DNA from: Clostridioides difficile ATCC 9689 = DSM 1296
GTDB taxonomy: Bacteria; Bacillota; Clostridia; Peptostreptococcales; Peptostreptococcaceae
Length of the DNA: 64,000 bases
Direction: 5' to 3'
Assembly (NCBI RefSeq): GCF_001077535.1
Contig: NZ_CP011968.1
Span: 930,001-994,000 of the forward strand
The notes beneath the pieces were generated by a model. It saw only the letters and a list, made by a program, of their open reading frames with translations, ran no database searches and was not told where the DNA came from. Shown here one piece after another: positions 53,110-63,837 of this stretch. The position numbers and the translations under genes were made by a program. Position 1 is the first letter of the stretch, and each line of letters opens with the position of its first letter.

Positions 53110-54120
53110 ATGCATGAAGATAAAAATGATATATTTGAATCAATAGATACTGAGGATTTTGATAATAAAACAGAAGAAGAATGTTTAGAGCTAGTAAGAA
53201 AAAATGGATTGAATTTAATATACATAAAAAATCAAACAGAAGAGATATGTCTAGAGGCTGTTAGACAAAATTGTAATGCAATAAAATGTGTTCAGAATCA
53301 GACAGAAAAAATATGTATAGAAGCAGTTAAACAAGATTGGAGAATGTTAGAATTTGTGGAAGAGCCAACAGAAGAAATTTGCATGTTGGCTATTAACCAA
53401 GATGGAACAGCATTAAAATATATAGAAAATCAGACAGAGGAGTTATGCTTAAGAGCCGTTGAAAAAAATGGTGCAGCTTTGGAGTATGTAAAAGAACAAA
53501 CAGAAGAAATATGTATAGAAGCAGTTAGAAACAGCGAATTTGGATTGGCAAGAGTGAAAAATCAAACAGAAAAAATATGTATGGAAGCAGTTAAGCATTG
53601 TAGCTATAATCTAAAATGGGTAGAAAATCAAACAGAAGAAATATGTATGGAAGCAGTGAGACAAAATGGGCTTGATTTGAAATTTGTAAAAAATCAAACA
53701 GAAACAATCTGTTTAAGAGCAGTAAGACAAAATGGAATGGCATTAGAATTTGTAAAGGAACAGACTGTTGGTATATGCTTAAAGGCAGTAAGACAATATG
53801 GAATGGCATTAAAATTTGTAAAAGAACAAACAGAAGAAATTTGTACAGAAGCTATAAAACAAGATAAAAGAGCACTTAGTTTTGTAAAAGGAGATAAGGA
53901 AAAATACAAGGCTCTATATGATAATAATGAACCATTTGCAAAGAGATATGTTAGAAATGTAATAGAAAAAGAAAACAGAGCATTGATTAAAAAAGGAGAA
54001 GAAAATGCAAAAATCAAAATTGCAGGAAAACTTTATGATAGAGGCATGTCTTTTGAAGATATATCATATATAGTTGAGATTGAAATAAGCAAGTTAAAAG
54101 TGAGTTTAGGTGTTTTTTAA
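53110..54120 (+). CDS. DUF4116 repeat protein with an Rpn-like C-terminal tail
   Basis: A 336-residue protein. Residues 20-261 are eleven consecutive 22-residue repeats of the form QTEEICLEAVRQNGxALKFVKN, which I recognise as DUF4116; each has a conserved Cys at repeat position 6. After the array comes a charged helical region and a C-terminal GKLYDRGMSFEDISYIVEIEISKLK segment, like the tail of Rpn/PD-(D/E)XK transposase-family proteins, though no nuclease domain is present. GGGGTGA precedes the ATG. Function is unknown; a protein-binding solenoid is plausible. Confidence 0.82.
   Translation: MHEDKNDIFESIDTEDFDNKTEEECLELVRKNGLNLIYIKNQTEEICLEAVRQNCNAIKCVQNQTEKICIEAVKQDWRMLEFVEEPTEEICMLAINQDGTALKYIENQTEELCLRAVEKNGAALEYVKEQTEEICIEAVRNSEFGLARVKNQTEKICMEAVKHCSYNLKWVENQTEEICMEAVRQNGLDLKFVKNQTETICLRAVRQNGMALEFVKEQTVGICLKAVRQYGMALKFVKEQTEEICTEAIKQDKRALSFVKGDKEKYKALYDNNEPFAKRYVRNVIEKENRALIKKGEENAKIKIAGKLYDRGMSFEDISYIVEIEISKLKVSLGVF
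53167..53892 (+). repeat. Eleven-unit 66-bp coding repeat array
   Basis: Each 66-bp unit encodes one 22-residue DUF4116 repeat. Neighbouring units differ at many silent and replacement positions, so most duplications are old; the last few units (about 53629-53826) are the most alike. Confidence 0.88.
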
Positions 54121-54255
54121 AGTAATAAATGTAGGTGTTTTTTATGGGAAATAGTTAATAAAAAAATAATCGACTAGCTCTTTGTAGGACAGCAAAATTA
54201 GTGATATAATTTGATGTATAATAAATTATTTTTATTAGATAAGGGGGAATTAAAG

Positions 54256-54744
54256 TTGAAGATTACAGTATTATACCAAACAAGAAGTGGAAACACAGAA
54301 AGGGTCGCTAAGCTGATAGAAGATGGAGCTAAAAAGGTGGATGGAGTAGATGTAAAGCTTATGAGACTTGATAATATTGATTTAGATTATTTAAATGAAA
54401 GTAAAGCAGTAATATTTGGAACACCTACTTATTTAGCAAATACAACTTGGGAAGTAAAAAAATGGTTTGATGAAGATTCAAAAAAAGTTAATTTAGCTGG
54501 AAAATTAGGAGCTGTTTTTGCTACATGTGATTATATATGTGGAGGTCCAGATGTTGCGATACTTACTATAGTAGGACATTTGATGGTTAAAGGGATGCTT
54601 GTGTATTCTGGAGGTGGTTCTTTAGGAAAGCCATTTATACATTTAGGACATGTACATTCAATTGAAGGTCCAGAGTTACAAGATGAGAAGGCTATAATAT
54701 TTGGTGAAAGAATTGCTACTAAGGCAAAAGAACTATTTGCTTAA
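54256..54744 (+). CDS. Flavodoxin family protein
   Basis: FMN-binding electron carrier or quinone reductase of the flavodoxin/WrbA type. The phosphate loop YQTRSGNTERVA is at residues 7-18, with FGTPTYLANTTWEVKKWFDE and a C-terminal GxxLGKPFIHLG segment. I use the TTG at 54256, preceded by AAGGGGGAA, giving 162 residues; upstream ATGs at 54211-54214 have no ribosome site and would add a non-flavodoxin extension. It is a single gene. Confidence 0.88.
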   Translation: MKITVLYQTRSGNTERVAKLIEDGAKKVDGVDVKLMRLDNIDLDYLNESKAVIFGTPTYLANTTWEVKKWFDEDSKKVNLAGKLGAVFATCDYICGGPDVAILTIVGHLMVKGMLVYSGGGSLGKPFIHLGHVHSIEGPELQDEKAIIFGERIATKAKELFA

Positions 54745-54919
54745 TTTCTATATGCATAATAATGATTAGAGTAAATTTAGGGTTTTAATGGAGATTTGAA
54801 GTAAAAGTTATAAAATAAAAAATTTTCCATAAAATTACTCAAGATGAATTATAATATAATTATAAATAAATTATATTATTAAAATATTTAAAATCAAACG
54901 TCAATAGCGAGGGAAGTTT

Positions 54920-56848
54920 ATGGTATGGCATATAGAATATGAGATTTTTTCTGCAATTATAGTTATTTTTTTAATGGTATACTTTTTTAGAAGTAAATTT
55001 ATACCTACTTTACAAAACAAAATATATTGTGCACTTTTAATATTCTCATTTTTATTTATAATTTCAAATATTTTAGGTTCATTTTGTCTAAATAATATAG
55101 ACAAAATTCCAATTTTTATTACTTTTTTATTGAATCAGATATACTTATTGTTATTGCCAATACCAGCAGCACTTGTATCATTTTATGTTATGGCTATTAT
55201 TTATCAAGATATAAGGTATATGAAAAAAAGATTATTATTTTTATCTATACCACTTATAATTTGTATAATCTTATCTATTACAAATCCTTTTACGCATATT
55301 CTATTTGGATTGTCAAAAGAAACAGGTTATATACGAGGTTGTGGATATGTTGCAACTTTTGCATCTTTTTTCTTTTATGCAATATATTCAGCATTTTTAT
55401 CTTTTAAATATAGAAAAGCAATGCATGAATCAAAAATATGGGCTATTAGAGGTTTTCTTATAGTTTCAATTGTGGCAATTATCTTACAGGCAATTTTTTT
55501 ACAGTATCTTCTTACAGGAACTGCATGTGCATGTAGTTTACTTTTGACATATCTTTCTATGCAGAATCGAGGTCTTATTATTGATGACCTTACTGGTGTA
55601 CTCAATAGACAATCTTTTATTCAAGAGCTAGATTTGAATATCAATACTGAACAATCAGGATTTATTATTACAATTGCGCTTGATGATTTTAAGTTTATGA
55701 ATGAAACTTTTGGAACAAAAAATGGAGATATTGCACTAGAAGAAGTTGGAAAATATTTGATTCAGATACATGATGTAAACCATGTATATAGAATAGGGGG
55801 AGATATATTTTCTATTGTTGTCAATAGTCAATTAGGTATAGAACCAGATGATATTATCAGAAAGATAGAAGAAAGATTTAAAAAGCCTTGGCTAGTAGAA
55901 GAGATAAGTTTTAATTTAGCAACTAGTATTGCTGTTGTTTATTACCCAGAAAATGCAGAAACGACAGAAGATGTAATTGTTGCTATAGATTTCTCTATAC
56001 ATGAAGCAAAACGCTCTGAGTCAAGGCGAGTTGTTTATGCAGATGCGTCTATAAGTGAAAAGATAAAGAAGAAACATGTTATTAAAAATTGTTTAAAAGA
56101 AGCATTAAAAAATGATGGGTTTGAAGTGTACTACCAACCTATATTTTCTAATAGCAGGGGCAGGTTTACTTCAGCAGAGGCATTACTTAGGCTAGAACAC
56201 AAAGAGTTAGGTTTTATACCTCCTGATGAATTTATTCCAATTGCAGAACAAACAGGATTGATTAACTCAATTGGATTAGTAGTCTTTGAGAAGGTATGTA
56301 GATTTATAGCTAGTGATGAGTTTGAAGATTTAAAATTGGATAATATAGCTGTGAATCTTTCTGTAGTACAATGTATGCAAAAAAACTTAGCTGATGATTT
56401 ACTTTATCTTATGAATAAATATAATGTATCACCAACTAAATTTAAACTTGAAATTACTGAGACTGTGGCTATGGGCTCTTTTAATATAATTAAAGAAACA
56501 ATGGAAAGATTAATTGATTTAGGTGTTAAGTTTGCACTTGATGATTTTGGAATTGCTTATTCTGGAGTTACTAATATGCTTTCTTTACCATTTTCAGTAA
56601 TTAAGTTAGATAAGAGTTTGATTTGGTCTATGAATGAAGATAGTAGGCATAAACTTACAGTTGAGACGATTATAGCACTTATAAATAAATTGAATATGAA
56701 GGCTGTAGCAGAAGGTGTTGAAACCATTAAGTGTGCTGAAGATTTAATAGCTATGGAGTGTGAATATTTGCAAGGGTATTATTTTTCTAAACCAGTTCCA
56801 GAAGATGTTTTTAAAAATTTGTTGAAAGAAAATACTTTTACAAGTTAA
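54920..56848 (+). CDS. Membrane GGDEF-EAL protein, probable c-di-GMP phosphodiesterase
   Basis: The N-terminal 215 residues form about seven membrane segments. A GGDEF-like domain follows (about 225-375), but its signature reads GGDIF near residue 293, so cyclase activity is doubtful. The EAL domain (about 390-635) has E420-A-L-L-R, KLEITETVAM, ALDDFGIAYSG, KLDKSLI and AEGVET, the residues needed for c-di-GMP hydrolysis. Degenerate GGDEF domains often bind GTP and regulate the EAL domain. Length is 642 residues. GAGGGAAG precedes the ATG. Confidence 0.9.
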   Translation: MVWHIEYEIFSAIIVIFLMVYFFRSKFIPTLQNKIYCALLIFSFLFIISNILGSFCLNNIDKIPIFITFLLNQIYLLLLPIPAALVSFYVMAIIYQDIRYMKKRLLFLSIPLIICIILSITNPFTHILFGLSKETGYIRGCGYVATFASFFFYAIYSAFLSFKYRKAMHESKIWAIRGFLIVSIVAIILQAIFLQYLLTGTACACSLLLTYLSMQNRGLIIDDLTGVLNRQSFIQELDLNINTEQSGFIITIALDDFKFMNETFGTKNGDIALEEVGKYLIQIHDVNHVYRIGGDIFSIVVNSQLGIEPDDIIRKIEERFKKPWLVEEISFNLATSIAVVYYPENAETTEDVIVAIDFSIHEAKRSESRRVVYADASISEKIKKKHVIKNCLKEALKNDGFEVYYQPIFSNSRGRFTSAEALLRLEHKELGFIPPDEFIPIAEQTGLINSIGLVVFEKVCRFIASDEFEDLKLDNIAVNLSVVQCMQKNLADDLLYLMNKYNVSPTKFKLEITETVAMGSFNIIKETMERLIDLGVKFALDDFGIAYSGVTNMLSLPFSVIKLDKSLIWSMNEDSRHKLTVETIIALINKLNMKAVAEGVETIKCAEDLIAMECEYLQGYYFSKPVPEDVFKNLLKENTFTS

Positions 56849-57024
56849 CACCCTTTATTTTTTTAATTACAACTTTGTTCATTGACACTGCCAGCGATAT
56901 ATTATAAAATTAACACAATAATAAATATTAAATTTATTATACATATTATTAATATTAATTAATGGAGTAAAGATTTATTATATATTTTATTTAATTATCC
57001 TAAAGTGAGAAAGGAAGATGTGAC

Positions 57025-57435
57025 ATGAATAAAAAGAAAATATTAGTGCCAATTGATGGGACAGAAAGAAGTATGCATTCTTTGGAATTTATAAAAGGAA
57101 TATTTAAAAAAGATGAAGTTGAAGTAGAAATAATGAATGTAAAAGAACTAGTATTTATTGATGGCATATCCCTGGCTGAAGAGATAAAAAATTCTGAAAA
57201 TTTAGGAAGAAGAATCTTGGATAAAGCAGCAGAGATAATGGGAGAGTATGATGTTAAAGTACATTTTACTTTTGGATATCCAGGAGATGAGATAATTAGA
57301 AAAGCAAAAGAAGATAATGTAGATTTTATAGTTATGACAAAATCTACTAAAAAAGGTCTTACAAGAATGATAGGTTCAGTAACAGCAAGTGTAGTTAAAC
57401 AAGCAAAATGTATAGTGATGATTGTACCGGAGTAG
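57025..57435 (+). CDS. Universal stress protein, UspA family
   Basis: A 136-residue alpha/beta protein with KILVPIDGTERSMHSLEFIKG at the N-terminus and the nucleotide-binding signature VMTKSTKKGLTRMIGSVTASVVKQAKCIVMIV at the C-terminus (G-x2-G-x9-G-type pattern). GAAAGGAAG precedes the ATG. An EIIB-like gene follows after 21 bases, so the two form a small operon. Confidence 0.92.
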   Translation: MNKKKILVPIDGTERSMHSLEFIKGIFKKDEVEVEIMNVKELVFIDGISLAEEIKNSENLGRRILDKAAEIMGEYDVKVHFTFGYPGDEIIRKAKEDNVDFIVMTKSTKKGLTRMIGSVTASVVKQAKCIVMIVPE

Positions 57436-57456
57436 AATTAGAAAGGTATTTGAAAT

Positions 57457-57759
57457 ATGAATAAAAAGATAGTAGCAGTTTGTGAAAGTGAAAGAAGTTT
57501 AAATTCTCTTAAGACAGCTGCAAATGATTTAGGATTTGATTTAGTTTATGAAATTCAAGAAAATGATAATATAAAAAATGAACTTTCTATTTATGATATA
57601 GAAGATGCATCCATAGTGTTATTTGTTACAAGTGATTCTATAGAAAGCATAGAGAAGATTGATAGATTTATAGATAGAGAATTTTATGAAGTTGATCCAA
57701 AGTATATAATAGAGGATGCAAAATCTATAGTAAGTGAAATTTTAATAGACTTAAATTAA
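57457..57759 (+). CDS. EIIB(Fru)-like protein lacking the active-site cysteine
   Basis: A 100-residue protein whose pattern fits fructose-type PTS EIIB: KIVAVCESERSLNSLKTAANDLGFDLVYEIQEN matches the IVAVTACPTGIAHT-x-MAAE region, NELSIYDIEDASIVLFVTS matches NELTEEDIAEADVVIIA, and IDRFIDREFYEV matches LERFxGKPVYEV. In this alignment the phosphorylated Cys is Ser, and a Cys sits two residues earlier. It is not fused to EIIC or EIIA. I infer a PTS-derived fold with a sensory or regulatory role alongside the Usp protein. Confidence 0.62.
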   Translation: MNKKIVAVCESERSLNSLKTAANDLGFDLVYEIQENDNIKNELSIYDIEDASIVLFVTSDSIESIEKIDRFIDREFYEVDPKYIIEDAKSIVSEILIDLN

Positions 57760-57764
57760 TCGTG

Positions 57765-57797
57765 GGTGTCGCACTAAGAATAGAGCGACGCCTTTTT
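57765..57797 (+). terminator. Terminator after the usp/EIIB-like pair
   Basis: GGTGTCGC (57765-57772) pairs with GCGACGCC (57785-57792), one G-T pair, followed by five Ts. Confidence 0.88.
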
Positions 57798-57820
57798 ATA
57801 TATTTTACACAAGAAATAAA

Positions 57821-57936
57821 GAGGTTGTATCAAAATATAGATAAGACTCTTTTTCATTGTTGAAATGATGAAAATATATTTGATTTCATACAAAAAAGAG
57901 TACCTCATAACTAAAAAGTTCACTTTGAGACACTCC
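57821..57936 (-). repeat. Copy 2 of the ~115-bp dispersed element
   Basis: The reverse complement is similar along its full length to 11491-11605, including the terminal GGAGTGTCTCAA and the internal words TATTTTCATCATTTCAACAATG versus the matching words of copy 1. Copies lie in opposite orientation 46 kb apart. As in copy 1, it lies just downstream of a gene in terminator orientation, here the leftward GntR-family gene, and ends its hairpin in a T-run. Confidence 0.7.
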
Positions 57937-57975
57937 ATTTTTATATGTTAGTTGCATTTAAGGTAAAATATAAGT

Positions 57976-58668
57976 TTAATCATGTTGAAATAACTGAATT
58001 ACATCTTCTAAATGATTGTACATTGATGTATAACCTAAGTAAGAGTCTTTACTATCAAATGCCATCATTATCTTGTTATGGTGGCTAATCATATCCTTGA
58101 GAGAATTTCTATATTTAAAACCGAAGTATTGGTTAGAAGAAACTGTTTTAGGTATTAACTCATAATATTTTATAAAAATTGGATTATGAGAAGCTAAAAT
58201 TATCTCTTTGTGAAATTGCAAGTCAGCATCATAACATTCTTCTATCAAACCATGAGAAACCTTATCCAATTCCTCTATTGACTTTAGGTAAGTATATTTT
58301 ATTTTTTGAAGTTCTTTAGATGTAGCATTTAAAATTGCTAGTTTAGTAGCTTCGCTTTCGATAAGTTGTCTTGCTCTTAAAGATTCTACATAAAATTCTT
58401 GTATGTTATGATTTTTATAGATTTCACCATCATCAAATAGGTCAACTTTTTTAAATCCTTCAACTATAGGACTTGAATAAGGCACAGCTCTAAGTATTCC
58501 TTCCTTACAGAGTATATTTATGGCATTTCTTACAGGTATTCTACTTATGTTAAATAGGTCAGCAATCTTTCTCTCACTTGGTAATTTACTATTAATTTTA
58601 AAAGTTCCATTTAGAATGTTTAATTTAATATAATCAATAATTTTTTCAGTGGCATTTAAGCTTTTCAT
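57976..58668 (-). CDS. GntR-family (FadR/FCD subfamily) transcriptional regulator
   Basis: A 230-residue regulator with an N-terminal winged helix (KLPSERKIADLFNISRIPVRNAINILCKEGIL) and an all-helical FCD ligand domain (about 85-225) with EARQLIESEATKLA-like and DLQFHKEIILASHN segments; the histidines there usually bind a metal and carboxylate ligand. AGGAG precedes the ATG at 58668. The MFS gene lies just upstream on the same strand with a 25-base gap, so it may control that transporter. Confidence 0.9.
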   Translation of the reverse strand: MKSLNATEKIIDYIKLNILNGTFKINSKLPSERKIADLFNISRIPVRNAINILCKEGILRAVPYSSPIVEGFKKVDLFDDGEIYKNHNIQEFYVESLRARQLIESEATKLAILNATSKELQKIKYTYLKSIEELDKVSHGLIEECYDADLQFHKEIILASHNPIFIKYYELIPKTVSSNQYFGFKYRNSLKDMISHHNKIMMAFDSKDSYLGYTSMYNHLEDVIQLFQHD

Positions 58669-58693
58669 AAAAACTCCTAAACATATAATTTTT

Positions 58694-59881
58694 TTATGAT
58701 TGTATTATATCATAGTTAAGAGTTAAATCTACTTTTTTATAATATGTATAAGACAGGATAGAGGCCAAAATAGCTATAATAGCCAAGATAAAGTATCCAT
58801 ATTGTATTGAAGTATATTCCGATATTTTACCAACTATCATTGGAAATACAGACATTCCTATAGCATAAATTGCTTGAAAAAAACCCATTGCAGTAGATTT
58901 CTGATGTTTTGGTACATTTTTCATAGACTCGCTAGTAAGGTAAGAAAGGAGTATACCTGTAGATATACCTGGTAGTACTTGTAGTACAAATATTATATTA
59001 ATATTTTTTATTGTTGGGACTAAAAAGCAATAGGCTGAAACTAAAATAAAAACTAAAGGAATCCAAAATTTTGGTCCATACTTAGTACAAAATTTAGTAG
59101 AAGCAAAGCCAGAAGAAGCAACAGCACACACCATGTAAAATATAGAAGATAGACCTATGAGGGTAGAACTAGAACCTAAGTTTTTAAGAATTTGAGTAGT
59201 AAATGACATTGTTGTAGACATTTGAATACCCTGTTGAATTAATGCCATAAAGGAAAAAAATACAAGTCTTTTATCCTTGCAGATAGATAAATATTTTTTA
59301 ATTGATATTTTTTCAGGTATTTTTTTTGAATTATGATTTTTTATATTTAAGGCTAGAATCGTTCCAATAACTGAAGACAATACACTCATGATACATAAGG
59401 CTGTCATTCCTAATTTTTCATAAAATAAAGTACTCATAACAAATCCAATCAACATTCCTAGATTGTTTACCAATATTATCGTACTTGTAGCTTTTTGTTG
59501 ATGTTCTGTAGAAAAAAAGTTGGTATAGTGAACCATGTAAGAAATCCAAGTTGATGATGATATTCCAGATAAAATGTTAGCTATAAGAAAACCATTGCCT
59601 CCAGGAGAAAAGACTCTTATAAGAGATGCTAAACCAGCAAAGAAAATTCCAGACAGTATAAATATTTTATGTTTATTTATAGAATCAGCAAATACTCCAA
59701 CAGGAAGCCTTAATAAACATTGTGATATTCCATATGCACCTATTATTATACCAATCATATTTGTAGATACATTACATGCACTTAAATATGGATTTTGGAA
59801 AGGTATATATACATATTGTGAAAACCAGAAAAATGTAACAATAGAAAGTAAAAGTAATTTTTGATTAGATATTTTTTTCAT
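58694..59881 (-). CDS. Major facilitator superfamily transporter
   Basis: A 395-residue protein with twelve predicted membrane segments. The loop 2-3 motif reads GAYGISQCLLRLPVGVFADSINKHKIFI, matching MFS motif A (GxLaDrxGrk-like). I start at the ATG at 59881, preceded by GGAGGATAAT; the ATG at 59893 is upstream of that site. It is co-oriented with the GntR gene. The substrate could be an organic acid or drug and is not predictable. Confidence 0.88.
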   Translation of the reverse strand: MKKISNQKLLLLSIVTFFWFSQYVYIPFQNPYLSACNVSTNMIGIIIGAYGISQCLLRLPVGVFADSINKHKIFILSGIFFAGLASLIRVFSPGGNGFLIANILSGISSSTWISYMVHYTNFFSTEHQQKATSTIILVNNLGMLIGFVMSTLFYEKLGMTALCIMSVLSSVIGTILALNIKNHNSKKIPEKISIKKYLSICKDKRLVFFSFMALIQQGIQMSTTMSFTTQILKNLGSSSTLIGLSSIFYMVCAVASSGFASTKFCTKYGPKFWIPLVFILVSAYCFLVPTIKNINIIFVLQVLPGISTGILLSYLTSESMKNVPKHQKSTAMGFFQAIYAIGMSVFPMIVGKISEYTSIQYGYFILAIIAILASILSYTYYKKVDLTLNYDIIQS

Positions 59882-60015
59882 ATTATCCTCCATATGGTAT
59901 TTTTATAATGCAAATAATATACCATTTAGATTTTTTAATCAAGTACTTTCTCTATTAAAAAAAATTTAAATATATAATTATTATTTACAAAAAAATTATA
60001 CTTTATAGTTGAATT

Positions 60016-60031
60016 AAGAAAACGCTTATGA
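60016..60031 (+). promoter_or_regulatory. Possible CcpA (cre) site upstream of bgl operon
   Basis: AAGAAAACGCTTATGA resembles a cre box and matches about 12 of 16 positions of the RRGAAAANGTTTTCWW motif that I recall for C. difficile CcpA. Position upstream of a sugar PTS operon makes catabolite repression likely. It is a consensus match only. Confidence 0.45.
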
Positions 60032-60067
60032 TACTATAAAGTTAACAAATTTGAATATATAACAGTA

Positions 60068-60164
60068 GACGTGTTACTGGTAATGCAGGCAAGATCGAAT
60101 CAATTTTTATAGATTATCTATAGAGTACTATGGGTATAATCTATTTATTTGGTTCGATTTTTTT
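60068..60164 (+). promoter_or_regulatory. Ribonucleic antiterminator (RAT) overlapping a terminator, bgl leader
   Basis: The 29 bases at 60068-60096 match the RAT consensus for BglG/LicT proteins, including GTGTTACTGGTAATGCAGGC. Its 3' end overlaps the left arm of a terminator: ATCGAATCAA (60094-60103) pairs with TTGGTTCGAT (60149-60158), followed by seven Ts. Protein binding to the RAT would prevent the terminator from forming. The antiterminator is probably the gene starting at 63838. Confidence 0.9.
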
Positions 60165-60180
60165 GTTTAATTGGCCATAA

Positions 60181-62094
<1,914 letters not shown>

Positions 62095-62165
62095 GTTAAT
62101 TTGACTAGAGATAAGTAAATTGATTTAAAAGGAAATAAGTAAATCAACAATTAAATACATCTAAA

Positions 62166-62390
62166 AGTAAGTTTATTGCAATGAATTGTTAAAGAAAATA
62201 ATTAATATGGAGTAAATCTATTGCAATGAAGTAACAAAGAAAATAATTAATATAGAGTAAGTTTATTGTAATGAATTGTTAAAGAAAATAATTAATATAG
62301 GGTAAATCTATCTCAATGAAATAACAAAGAAAAGAGTTAATATAGAGTGAACTTATTGCAATGAATCAACAAAGAAAATAATTAATAAAA
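62166..62390 (+). repeat. Five-copy 45-bp minisatellite between bglF and bglA
   Basis: Units at 62166, 62211, 62256, 62301 and 62346, each 45 bp. Units 1 and 3 are nearly identical (ATTGTTAAAGAAA), and units 2 and 4 share ATAACAAAGAAA-type sequence, so a 90-bp pair appears to have been duplicated. All frames contain stops, so it is non-coding. It ends 14 bases before the bglA ATG. It would lie in the middle of the bgl transcript. Confidence 0.93.
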
Positions 62391-62403
62391 AGGAGAAATA
62401 TTT

Positions 62404-63810
62404 ATGAATACAGGATTTCCAAAAGACTTTTTATTGGGAGCATCATCTTCTGCATTTCAAGTGGAAGGAGCTTGGGATAAAGACAATAAAGGAAAAACCG
62501 TAGCCGACTATAATTCTTTTAAAAAGTCTCATTTACAGGCAGATACTAAAGTCGCATCAGACTTTTACCATAATTATGAAGAAGATATTGAATTAATGAA
62601 AGAATTAGGGATGAAAACATATCGTTTTTCAATTTCATGGGCAAGAATAATACCAGATGGTGAAGGAGAGATAAACCAGAAAGGTTTAGAATTTTATAAT
62701 AAGATAATAGACAAACTAATAGAGTGTGATATTGAGCCATTCGTAACTTTATACCATTTTGACCTTCCATTTAAATTAGTAGAGAAATATAATGGTTGGG
62801 AAAGTAGAGAAACTGTCTATGCTTTTGAAAGATTTGCTAAAATATGCTTTAAGCATTTTGGAGATAGGGTAAAGTATTGGCAACCTCATAATGAACAGAA
62901 TTTAATTGTTAGAGTGGAGGAGAGAATTAATATATATGATGAAACAGATTCATGGAAGATAGATAAAATGCGTGCTCAGATGGATTATAATCTTTGCTTA
63001 GCACATGCATTAGCAGTCAATGCATGTCATGAGATGATAAAAGAAAGTAAAATTGGAGCAGCAGTATCATCATCTGTAACATATCCTCTTACTTCTAAGC
63101 CAGAAGATGTATATGCAGCTAGAATGAATGATAATTTTAAAGTGTACTATATGCTTGATATGCATCATTATGGAGAATATCCAGGGTATTATATGAAGTA
63201 TCTTGAAAAAAGAAATATAGTTCCTCACATGGAAGATGGGGATAAAGAGATACTTAAAAAAGCTAAAATGGATTTTATAGCTGTAAATTATTATAGGACA
63301 AATTGTGCAGAAGCTTTACCTGAAGATTCACAACATTCATTTGGATTAAGAGAAGGAACTGTTGATTTTAGTATGTATGGACTATTTAAAATGTCAATGA
63401 ATCCTAACTTAGAGGCCTCTGAGTATGGAGCAGCAATAGACCCATCAGGTCTTAGAGTTGCCTTAAATGAATATTGGCAAAGATATCACTTACCTGTTAT
63501 AATAACAGAAAATGGTCTAGGAGCTAAAGATATATTAGAAGATGGAAAAATTCATGATGACTATCGTATAGACTATTTAAGAAGTCATATAAATGCATGT
63601 AAACTAGCTATTGAAGATGGTGTAGAGATGATTGGATATTGTCCATGGTCATTTACAGACCTTTTAAGTTCTTCTCAAGGTTTTAATAAGCGTTATGGAC
63701 TTGTTTATATAAATAGAACTGACCATGAAATTTTAGATTTAAAAAGAATCAAGAAAGATAGTTTTTACTGGTATAAAGAAGTTATAGAGAACAATGGAAT
63801 AGTAAAATAA
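62404..63810 (+). CDS. bglA: 6-phospho-beta-glucosidase, GH1 family
   Basis: Hydrolyses the phosphorylated beta-glucoside delivered by the PTS. The 468-residue GH1 barrel has GASSSAFQVEGAW near the N-terminus, acid/base Glu in HNEQN (residue about 161-162), nucleophile in ITENGLGA, and SSSQGFNKRYG, whose Ser, Lys and Tyr fit the phosphate-binding site of phospho-glucosidases. The usual TFNEIN or TFNEP motif is here PHNEQN, an unusual variant that keeps the catalytic Asn-Glu. AAAAGGAG precedes the ATG, just after the minisatellite. Confidence 0.93.
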   Translation: MNTGFPKDFLLGASSSAFQVEGAWDKDNKGKTVADYNSFKKSHLQADTKVASDFYHNYEEDIELMKELGMKTYRFSISWARIIPDGEGEINQKGLEFYNKIIDKLIECDIEPFVTLYHFDLPFKLVEKYNGWESRETVYAFERFAKICFKHFGDRVKYWQPHNEQNLIVRVEERINIYDETDSWKIDKMRAQMDYNLCLAHALAVNACHEMIKESKIGAAVSSSVTYPLTSKPEDVYAARMNDNFKVYYMLDMHHYGEYPGYYMKYLEKRNIVPHMEDGDKEILKKAKMDFIAVNYYRTNCAEALPEDSQHSFGLREGTVDFSMYGLFKMSMNPNLEASEYGAAIDPSGLRVALNEYWQRYHLPVIITENGLGAKDILEDGKIHDDYRIDYLRSHINACKLAIEDGVEMIGYCPWSFTDLLSSSQGFNKRYGLVYINRTDHEILDLKRIKKDSFYWYKEVIENNGIVK

Positions 63811-63837
63811 ACATAAATATATATTGAGGGTTTTAGT

